Assembly: GCA_029068555.1 (NCBI GenBank)
Contig: JAIECJ010000076.1
Coordinates: forward strand, 1 to 42,348
Length of the DNA: 42,348 nucleotides
Direction of reading: 5' to 3'
Source: Lachnospiraceae bacterium
Lineage (GTDB): Bacteria > Bacillota > Clostridia > Lachnospirales > Lachnospiraceae
Below are positions 7,851 through 13,224 of this stretch, piece after piece; position 1 is the stretch's first letter; the number at the start of each line of letters is the position of its first letter. The notes below the pieces were generated by a model that saw only the letters and a program-made list of their open reading frames with translations, was not told where the DNA came from and ran no database searches. The translations under genes were made by a program, and so were the position numbers.

Positions 7851-8477
7851 ATGAATACTATAATTACAATTGGACGTCAGTTTGGTTCTGGGGGACATGA
7901 GATTGGAGAAAAGCTTGCAAATCATTATGGAATTAAATGTTTTGACAAGGAGTTACTTTCTAGAGCTGCGAAGGAGAGTGGTTTTTGTGAAGAAATGCTT
8001 AGAAACCATGATGAGAGACCAACAAATTCCTTCCTTTACAATTTAGTTATGGACACATATACATTTGGATATAATTCATCTTCATTTGTGGATATGCCTA
8101 TCAGCCATAAGGTTTTTATGGCGCAGTTTGATACGATTAAGAAAATTGCAGAGGAAGAAGCATGTGTTATTGTAGGCCGCTGTGCTGATTATGCCTTGCA
8201 GGAATACAAGAACTGCCTGCACATTTTTATCCATGCCAATGAGGATGCAAAGATTGAAAGAATCAAGAAGAAATATGAAATTGATGCTGATAAGGCGCGC
8301 GAAATGATGGTTAAAAAAGACAGGCAGCGTCAGAGCTATTATAATTATTATTCAACCAAGAAATGGGGGCGTGCAGACAGTTATGACCTGTCAATTAACA
8401 GCAGTATTCTCGGTGTTGACGGAACGGTCAAGCTGATTATTCAGTACATAGAAGACTTTGAAGAAAAAAATAAATAA
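7851..8477 (+). CDS. Cytidylate-kinase-like family protein
   Basis: A 208-residue P-loop protein of the cytidylate-kinase-like family. ITIGRQFGSGGHEIGEKLA holds the phosphate-binding loop, CVIVGRCADYAL forms the second nucleotide strand, and YYNYYSTKKWGRADSYDLSI is the conserved C-terminal signature of this family. These proteins resemble CMP kinase but are distinct from the true cmk, and their substrate is not established. AAAGGGTGG supplies the ribosome binding site. The gene has its own promoter and terminator and so stands alone. Confidence 0.85.
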   Translation: MNTIITIGRQFGSGGHEIGEKLANHYGIKCFDKELLSRAAKESGFCEEMLRNHDERPTNSFLYNLVMDTYTFGYNSSSFVDMPISHKVFMAQFDTIKKIAEEEACVIVGRCADYALQEYKNCLHIFIHANEDAKIERIKKKYEIDADKAREMMVKKDRQRQSYYNYYSTKKWGRADSYDLSINSSILGVDGTVKLIIQYIEDFEEKNK

Positions 8478-8490
8478 GCTAAATAAATGA

Positions 8491-8519
8491 AAAGCATCTC
8501 AATATGAGGTGCTTTTATT
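8491..8519 (+). terminator. Terminator after the cytidylate-kinase-like gene
   Basis: AAAGCATCTC (8491-8500) pairs with GAGGTGCTTT (8506-8515) with one G-T wobble and is followed by TTATTG. Confidence 0.8.
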
Positions 8520-8526
8520 GTGTAAA

Positions 8527-8743
8527 ATAGTGCGTAAGGAGCTACTATTATGAAAATGAAATGTACAGTAACGAAGGAGTTACTGTTCACACCTACGCCA
8601 AAGTAGTGGGAATCATGCGCCAAAATGCCTGCCTTTTAGCATTTTGTGTGCAAAATCTGTTATATAATTCACACCTCAATAACTTATAAGCTGATGAAAA
8701 CTGGCGTTGGTGTGAATTGTAACACGAAGGAAAAGGTTACAAT
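8527..8743 (+). other. Structured non-coding stretch with AAGGA-loop hairpins and an inverted repeat
   Basis: No convincing gene occupies 8520-8760. Hairpin 1 (8527-8548) has ATAGTGC and GCTACTAT around a GTAAGGA loop. Hairpin 2 (8565-8586) is an 8-bp stem, ACAGTAAC/GTTACTGT, around GAAGGA. Hairpin 3 (8716-8743) is an 8-bp stem, ATTGTAAC/GTTACAAT, around a 12-base loop also containing GAAGGA. Between 2 and 3, TTCACACCTACGCCA (8586-8600) pairs with TGGCGTTGGTGTGAA (8702-8716), 14 of 15 bases, enclosing another stem, CAAAATGC/GCATTTTG (about 8622-8647). It may be a non-coding RNA belonging to the locus downstream, or a small mobile repeat. Confidence 0.5.
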
Positions 8744-8763
8744 GAATTTATACTACAGGTATA

Positions 8764-8792
8764 TTGTTTTATTATATTTAGCATGGTATAGT
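8764..8792 (+). promoter_or_regulatory. Promoter for the tRNA-like RNA / DUF2828 transcript
   Basis: TTGTTT (8764-8769), a 17-base spacer and TATAGT (8787-8792). The expected start of transcription, about seven to nine bases further on, falls at 8799-8801, which is the first base of the acceptor-like stem of the first tRNA-like RNA. No terminator is visible between here and the DUF2828 gene. Confidence 0.55.
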
Positions 8793-8800
8793 AGATACAT

Positions 8801-8892
8801 GAGTGGCTCGGAGGTGGTGCCTTGACAAAGGCACACGCAGCAAGCGTATACTTATTTGGTTTAAGTCGGTTCGAATCCGTCCCAGCCACTCC
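8801..8892 (+). ncRNA. tRNA-like RNA 1 (D-arm replaced; UGG-type loop)
   Basis: GAGTGGCT (8801-8808) and AGCCACTC (8884-8891) form a perfect 8-bp acceptor-like stem. An anticodon-like arm, ACTTA/TAAGT (8850-8866), has a seven-base loop, TTTGGTT, that would read UGG. A T-arm-like CGG-TTCGAAT-CCG follows at 8867-8879. No D-arm can be drawn; in its place is the core shared with the two following RNAs: a 19-base hairpin (8816-8834, stem 8817-8823/8828-8834, loop GACA), three bases, then CAGCAA (8838-8843). No CCA is encoded. The short T-stem and missing D-arm argue against an ordinary decoding tRNA. Confidence 0.6.
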
Positions 8893-8967
8893 TGTTAAAG
8901 TGTGTGGATTTCGTCTGCATACTGTGCCAGGCATATATGCAATACTGAATATGTGTCTGCTAAAAAT

Positions 8968-9083
8968 AGGGCTATAGCTCAGTTGGTAGAGCAGGTAAAA
9001 GGAGCTTTGTCAAAAGCTCTTGCAGCAATTTTCTCCAAGGACTGTTAATCCCCTCGTCGCCGGTTCGAGTCCGGCTAGCCCTG
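8968..9083 (+). ncRNA. tRNA-like RNA 2: Asn(GUU)-type tRNA with a 43-nt arm in the anticodon stem
   Basis: Without bases 8996-9038 this is a canonical tRNA. It has a 7-bp acceptor stem (8968-8974 with 9076-9082), T-A at positions 8-9, a GCTC/GAGC D-stem with an AGTTGGTA loop, anticodon stem GGGGA/TCCCC with loop CTGTTAA (anticodon GTT), a five-base variable region, a GCCGG/CCGGC T-stem with TTCGAGT, and discriminator G. The extra 43 nt sit between positions 28 and 29 of the anticodon stem. They hold AAAA (8997-9000), the hairpin GGAGCTTTGTCAAAAGCTC, TTG, CAGCAA (9023-9028) and TTTT (9029-9032). No CCA is encoded. Whether the insert is removed cannot be told from sequence. Confidence 0.8.
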
Positions 9084-9123
9084 CTTTCCGGATGCGAAAG
9101 AACGTGTTTGGAAAATAAAATGT

Positions 9124-9241
9124 GGAGCCGTAGCTCAGCTGGATAGAGCGGTGTCAAAAGGAGCTTTGCCAAAAGCTCGTACAGCAATTTTACATATGGA
9201 AGATACCCCACAGGGCGCAGGTTCGAATCCTGCCGGCTCCA
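9124..9241 (+). ncRNA. tRNA-like RNA 3: Ile(GAU)-like tRNA with a 44-nt arm in the anticodon stem
   Basis: The cloverleaf is complete: acceptor GGAGCCG/CGGCTCC with discriminator A, T-A at 8-9, a GCTC/GAGC D-stem, and a GCAGG/CCTGC T-stem with TTCGAAT. If 9154-9197 are skipped, GTG and GG join to form a perfect anticodon stem with CCCAC. The loop is then AAGATAC, placing GAT at the anticodon but A instead of the near-universal U at position 33, so decoding is doubtful. The inserted arm repeats that of RNA 2: AAAA, GGAGCTTTGCCAAAAGCTC, GTA, CAGCAA (9182-9187), TTTT. No CCA is encoded. It ends 56 bases before the DUF2828 start codon. Confidence 0.75.
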
Positions 9242-9245
9242 AATT

Positions 9246-9278
9246 AAAAAGAACGATAAAGCTTCTGCAGTAATTTTT
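9246..9278 (+). promoter_or_regulatory. Leader copy of the tRNA-like insert arm, upstream of the DUF2828 gene
   Basis: A-run 9246-9250 pairs with T-run 9274-9278. Inside, AGAA (9250-9253) can pair with TTCT (9263-9266), leaving GCAGTAA (9267-9273) as a 3' bulge before the T-run. This is the same layout as the inserts in RNAs 2 and 3 (A4, hairpin, GCAGCAA bulge, T4), and AAAGCTTCTGCAGTAATTTT aligns almost base for base with their 3' half. It ends seven bases before the ribosome binding site GGAGGG at 9285, so a protein bound here could block translation. Autoregulation is inference. Confidence 0.5.
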
Positions 9279-9297
9279 CGGAATGGAGGGAATAGAA

Positions 9298-10860
9298 ATG
9301 GGATTCATGCAGAATATTAAGAACATGTTAACGAACGAATACAATACTTCTGTGACAGAAAACGGCGCATCTGGGTATAAGACTACAGGAAAAGCTCTGC
9401 TTGATTTGAATTTTTCTGTCTCTTCATGCAGAAATGCCTCACAGGAAGAGATTGTGAGCAAGTTTGTGAAAGCATACTATGAGAATCCAAGACTTGCAGT
9501 CCGGTGGCTTTTCTTTGCAGGTGATGTAAGACAGGGATTAGGAGAGCGCCGGCTTTTCAGGACACTGATTATGTATCTGGCAAATAACCATATTGACATT
9601 GCAAGGGCTTTGATACCTTTGATACCAGAGTTTTCAAGGTGGGATATTGTTGTGGCGCTGCTGGATACGCCGCTTGCGAACGATGCGGCTGATATGATGC
9701 GGCGTCAGATACATGAGGACAATATTAATATGGAGAAAGGGGAATCTGTCAGTCTCTGTGCGAAGTGGCTTCCATCTGAAAATGCGTCCGCAGAGCACAC
9801 AAGAAAGATGGCACGTGTTCTGGCAGAGAGACTTTCTATGACAAGAAAGCAATACCGGCAGATGCTGTCTGAACACAGAAAGTATCTGGATGTTGTGGAA
9901 GTGAAAATGAGTGGCAGGAGATGGACTGAAATTGACTATAGCGCGGTTCCGTCAAAGGCAAACCTTGTGTATAACAAGGCATTTCTGCGAAATGATGAGG
10001 AACGCCGCAGGGAGTTTCTTAGTGCCGTAAAAAAAGGTGAGCAGACAATTCATGCAGGAGTACTTTATCCGCACGATATTGTACATTCCTATATGAGAGA
10101 TGGTGAAAGTGCATGGACAAAGATTCTTGCACCTGCTGATGACACACTTGAGGAATTGTGGAAGGCGCTTCCTGATTATGTTCAGGGTACTGGAAATACA
10201 CTCTGTATTGCAGATGGCTCTGGAAGCATGACAGCCACTGTCGGAAATACACAGGTGACTTGTCTGGATGTGGCAAATGCGCTGGCAGTCTACTTTTCGG
10301 AACGCTGTACAGGACAGTTCAGAAATATGTATATCACGTTTAGCCAGACGCCACAGTTTGTTGATTTGTCAAAGGGCAGGTCACTTCACGACAAAATTGA
10401 AATTGCACTGAACTACAATGAGGTAGCAAATACCAATATCGAGGCAGTTTTTGACTTGATTTTGCGCACTGCAGTAAAGTGCCATATGCCGCAGTCAGAG
10501 CTTCCAGAAAATCTATTGATTTTGTCGGATATGGAATTTGATGCAGCAACGAGAAGCTACGTCAATGGTAAGTCGGTATCGCCCGATGAAAAGCTGTTTG
10601 ATATGTTTGCCACAAAATATGCGATGCATGGCTATCGTCTGCCAAGACTGGTATTTTGGAATATCTGCAGCAGAACAAACACCATTCCTGTCATACAAAA
10701 TGCGCTTGGCGTTGCGCTTGTGAGTGGATTCTCACCGGTTATTGTGAAGATGGTGCTAAGCAATGAGATTAATCCATATAAGGCGCTTGTAGAACAGCTT
10801 ATGGTGCCGCGATATGATGTGGTAGAGAATGCTGTAGAAAGTGTCATGGAAGCATGTTAA
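9298..10860 (+). CDS. DUF2828 family protein with C-terminal vWA domain, Ro60-like architecture
   Basis: A 520-residue protein. The N-terminal 280 residues are helical, with the DUF2828 signature RWLFFAGDVRQGLGERRLF and SRWDIVVALLD. The C-terminal part is a von Willebrand A domain with a metal site: DGSGS at residues 306-310, and LSDMEFD with Asp411. PRLVFWNI and VALVSGFSP are further DUF2828 hallmarks. The domain order of a helical-repeat ring followed by vWA is that of Ro60/Rsr, which hold Y RNAs; homology beyond architecture is inference. Start at 9298 is set by GGAGGG at 9285-9290; the upstream ATG at 9283 lacks a site. Three tRNA-like RNAs precede it in the same transcript, making RNA binding the leading hypothesis. 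Confidence 0.85.
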   Translation: MGFMQNIKNMLTNEYNTSVTENGASGYKTTGKALLDLNFSVSSCRNASQEEIVSKFVKAYYENPRLAVRWLFFAGDVRQGLGERRLFRTLIMYLANNHIDIARALIPLIPEFSRWDIVVALLDTPLANDAADMMRRQIHEDNINMEKGESVSLCAKWLPSENASAEHTRKMARVLAERLSMTRKQYRQMLSEHRKYLDVVEVKMSGRRWTEIDYSAVPSKANLVYNKAFLRNDEERRREFLSAVKKGEQTIHAGVLYPHDIVHSYMRDGESAWTKILAPADDTLEELWKALPDYVQGTGNTLCIADGSGSMTATVGNTQVTCLDVANALAVYFSERCTGQFRNMYITFSQTPQFVDLSKGRSLHDKIEIALNYNEVANTNIEAVFDLILRTAVKCHMPQSELPENLLILSDMEFDAATRSYVNGKSVSPDEKLFDMFATKYAMHGYRLPRLVFWNICSRTNTIPVIQNALGVALVSGFSPVIVKMVLSNEINPYKALVEQLMVPRYDVVENAVESVMEAC

Positions 10861-10879
10861 ATGTAACAAAATAGAGCAT

Positions 10880-10919
10880 AAAAAGACAGCTTTGCTTTTG
10901 GTTGGCAGCTGTCTTTTTT
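10880..10919 (+). terminator. Terminator after the DUF2828 gene
   Basis: AAAAAGACAGCT (10880-10891) pairs perfectly with AGCTGTCTTTTT (10907-10918), with a 15-base loop and a T-run. It closes the tRNA-like RNA / DUF2828 transcript. Confidence 0.88.
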
Positions 10920-10940
10920 CATATTAAAAAATTATTCCGT

Positions 10941-10970
10941 TAAACTTTTTGGGAGAAATATAGGTCTTAT
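10941..10970 (+). promoter_or_regulatory. Possible ECF-type autoregulated promoter
   Basis: TAAACTTTTT (10941-10950), followed about 17 bases after its AAAC by GTCTTA (10964-10969), resembles the AAAC / CGTC-type boxes recognised by many Firmicute ECF sigma factors. It lies 40 bases ahead of an ECF sigma gene, the usual place for self-control. No good sigma-A promoter was seen in the gap. Confidence 0.4.
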
Positions 10971-11009
10971 AAAGTATATCGGTATTAAATTTCCTTGCAG
11001 GGGTGACAA

Positions 11010-11555
11010 ATGAGTAGTAAAAAAGACAGACAGGTTATCATTCAATCGGCAGTCGAAACATACTATGATGATATTTATCGTTTCTGTCGGTATTATACTG
11101 GCAATGAGACAGATTCCTATGATATTACACAGGAAGTATTTTTGCGGTTTATGAAATACATGGATTCCTGCGAGCATAGGAACATAAAAGGATATCTGAT
11201 AATGATTGCGCGCAATCTGTGCTGTGATTATTTCCGCAGACGGACACAGATGAGAGAAAAGACAGTTTCCCTTGACGCAATAGAGCATGCGACAGAAAAT
11301 ACAATAGACTGTATGAGGAGCGAATGTATAAGCAGTGATAAATCAATTACAGACTGTGATAGTGGGATTTTTTTGTGTGAACTGCTGCAAAGTATCCCGC
11401 CAGAGCAGAGAGAGGTCGTGATATTAAGAATCCATGACGGTTTAAAATTTCAGGAAATTTCCAATATAACGGGGTGCAGCCTGTCAACAGCTAAGTCTCG
11501 GTTCCGACTGGGAATAGCCAGTATGAAGAAAAAAATGGGGGATAATTATGGATAA
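11010..11555 (+). CDS. ECF-type RNA polymerase sigma factor
   Basis: A 181-residue sigma-70 protein of the extracytoplasmic-function class. Region 2 is at about residues 15-80 (YDDIYRFCRYYTGNETDSYDITQEVFLRF), and region 4 is at about 125-178 with a helix-turn-helix (LKFQEISNITGCSLSTAKSRFRLGI). Regions 1 and 3 are absent, as in all ECF factors. A GGGGTG site precedes the ATG. The stop overlaps the next gene by eight bases. The following genes encode a membrane protein and an ABC transporter, suggesting that the sigma factor responds to an envelope or drug signal. Confidence 0.92.
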   Translation: MSSKKDRQVIIQSAVETYYDDIYRFCRYYTGNETDSYDITQEVFLRFMKYMDSCEHRNIKGYLIMIARNLCCDYFRRRTQMREKTVSLDAIEHATENTIDCMRSECISSDKSITDCDSGIFLCELLQSIPPEQREVVILRIHDGLKFQEISNITGCSLSTAKSRFRLGIASMKKKMGDNYG

Positions 11556-12291
11556 AAATTGCAGTAAAATAAAAGAAATGTTTGAAGAAAGCGACAAGAT
11601 TGTCATAATTAACAACGCAAAAAAGCAGGATGCATTGAAGCAAATAAACCTACGAGAAGGTGCTGCATCTGAGCAAAAAAGTAAGTGGCAAATATTAAAA
11701 ATCCAGATTTACTATATGGACAAGACAATATTGTTGATGCATATGATGGTCTGCATAGGAATCGTCTTGCTAGAAAAATGGCAGTATAGGAATCGCTTTT
11801 CTATGATTTTTGCATGTGTGCTAGGAGCACTGTCACTGCTTGAAATCAGTAATATGCTCTTTTCAGGAATGACAGAACTTGAAGAGAGCTGCTATTTTAA
11901 TGTGCGGCAGATTGTCGTGTTTCGAATGACCTGCTCTGGGATTATCAGTTTGGCAGCACTGCTGGCAGCTTTTGTGTCAGCTGGTATGAAAAGCAAAACG
12001 TCTGTCGTGGAGACTGGACTATACATGCTGGTACCGTTTGTATTTACAGAATGCGTTTGCATGACAGTAATGGTTACAGAGATAGGCAGGAGGAGTAAAA
12101 TGTTCTCAGTAGCTGCAGGTATATTCTCGATGCTGTTCTGGGGTGTGCTTTCCACGATACCCAGTTTGTATGAAACATCCACTTTTGCTTTCTGGGGTAT
12201 AGCATTCTTTGCAGGTACAGGTATTTTAGCCATACAGACAAAAAGATTTTTCGATGCATTGGAAAAGGGGGACATATTATGTGTAAATTAG
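11548..12291 (+). CDS. Membrane protein co-transcribed with the ECF sigma factor, possible anti-sigma
   Basis: A 247-residue protein with a roughly 60-residue charged cytoplasmic N-terminus, then about six hydrophobic segments. I recognise no named family motif. It overlaps the sigma gene by eight bases and the ABC ATPase gene by 13, so it is tightly coupled to both. By position it may be the membrane-bound regulator of the sigma factor, with the soluble N-terminus holding the sigma, or a subunit of the transporter. No zinc anti-sigma (HxxxCxxC) motif is seen, so the anti-sigma idea rests on context alone. Confidence 0.7.
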   Translation: MDKNCSKIKEMFEESDKIVIINNAKKQDALKQINLREGAASEQKSKWQILKIQIYYMDKTILLMHMMVCIGIVLLEKWQYRNRFSMIFACVLGALSLLEISNMLFSGMTELEESCYFNVRQIVVFRMTCSGIISLAALLAAFVSAGMKSKTSVVETGLYMLVPFVFTECVCMTVMVTEIGRRSKMFSVAAGIFSMLFWGVLSTIPSLYETSTFAFWGIAFFAGTGILAIQTKRFFDALEKGDILCVN

Positions 12292-13139
12292 AGTTGACAG
12301 GACTTGAAAAGGCATATAAGGACAAGAAAGCTGTTAAAGACCTGACTGCTGGCTTTGACAATGGTGTGTATGGACTGCTTGGTGAAAATGGGGCGGGAAA
12401 AACTACATTAATGCGTATGATTGTCGGTATTTTGAAACCAACACAAGGGCAGATTTGTTGTGATGGCATACCGATACAACAACTCGGCTGTGCATACCGT
12501 GATCTTTTAGGGTATCTTCCACAAGATTTTGGGTATTATAAGGATTTTAGTGCAATGCGGTTTCTAAACTATATTGCTGCGTTAAAGGCAATCGAACCCG
12601 AGACTGCAAAGGAGCGGATTGAGTGTATTTTAGAAACAGTGGGGTTGACAGAGTACAAGAATAAAAAATTAAAAACATTTTCAGGAGGGATGATAAGGCG
12701 GATTGGGATTGCGCAGGCACTCTTAAATGAACCGGAGATATTGATACTAGATGAACCGACAGCAGGACTGGATCCCAAGGAACGTGTGCGTTTCCGAAAT
12801 ATCATCAGCTCTTTGGGCAAAAAACGGATTGTAATTCTATCAACACACATTGTATCTGATGTTGAGTATATTGCAAATCAGATTCTGATTATGAAGCATG
12901 GTCAGTTTATAAAGACAGGAACACAGGAACAGATTTTGGCGCCTGTTGCAGGATGTGTCTGGAAATGTACTGTTACAGAAAAAATTGCAGGAGAACTGAA
13001 TGAGAAGTATGCAGTGAGCAACCTTAAGAGCTGTGGTGAACAGGTCGAACTTCGAATTGTTTCTAGGAAGAAACCGTTTCCAGATGCCACAATCGTTGAA
13101 CCAGTGTTGGAAGATGCGTACTTATATTACTATATTTAA
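12279..13139 (+). CDS. ABC transporter ATP-binding protein
   Basis: A 286-residue exporter-type ATPase with Walker A GENGAGKTT (residues 35-43), a Q-loop in YLPQDFGYY, signature FSGGMIRRIGIAQALL, Walker B ILILDEPTAGLDP and the switch histidine in LSTHIV. The last 70 residues form the short C-terminal extension found in the drug/bacteriocin-type ATPases (CcmA family). Start at ATG 12279 has AGGGGG upstream and overlaps the preceding gene. It should power the permease encoded at 13225. Confidence 0.93.
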   Translation: MCKLELTGLEKAYKDKKAVKDLTAGFDNGVYGLLGENGAGKTTLMRMIVGILKPTQGQICCDGIPIQQLGCAYRDLLGYLPQDFGYYKDFSAMRFLNYIAALKAIEPETAKERIECILETVGLTEYKNKKLKTFSGGMIRRIGIAQALLNEPEILILDEPTAGLDPKERVRFRNIISSLGKKRIVILSTHIVSDVEYIANQILIMKHGQFIKTGTQEQILAPVAGCVWKCTVTEKIAGELNEKYAVSNLKSCGEQVELRIVSRKKPFPDATIVEPVLEDAYLYYYI

Positions 13140-13224
13140 TCAATAATTATAATATATGGCAGTTTTTCACACAATATTGTGCCGACATCCAAACTCACGG
13201 ACTGTTGGCAGCATGGAGGATATT

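Noticed and set aside
8550-8606. An 18-codon ORF, MKMKCTVTKELLFTPTPK, with AAGGAG upstream
   Set aside because: Its ribosome site is in the loop of one hairpin and its body forms another hairpin and half of the inverted repeat; the RNA structure explains the sequence better, and nothing supports translation.
8996-9038. The insert in the Asn-like tRNA as a group I intron or an archaeal-type bulge-helix-bulge intron
   Set aside because: 43 nt is far too short for a group I core, and the junction bases do not form the 3-4-3 bulge-helix-bulge; the same arm in a tRNA-like RNA with a non-decoding loop also argues against a simple intron.
8801-9241. Three ordinary tRNA genes
   Set aside because: All have a 40-odd-base extra arm or lack a D-arm, one lacks U33, and all share a non-tRNA core, so a plain tRNA annotation would be misleading.
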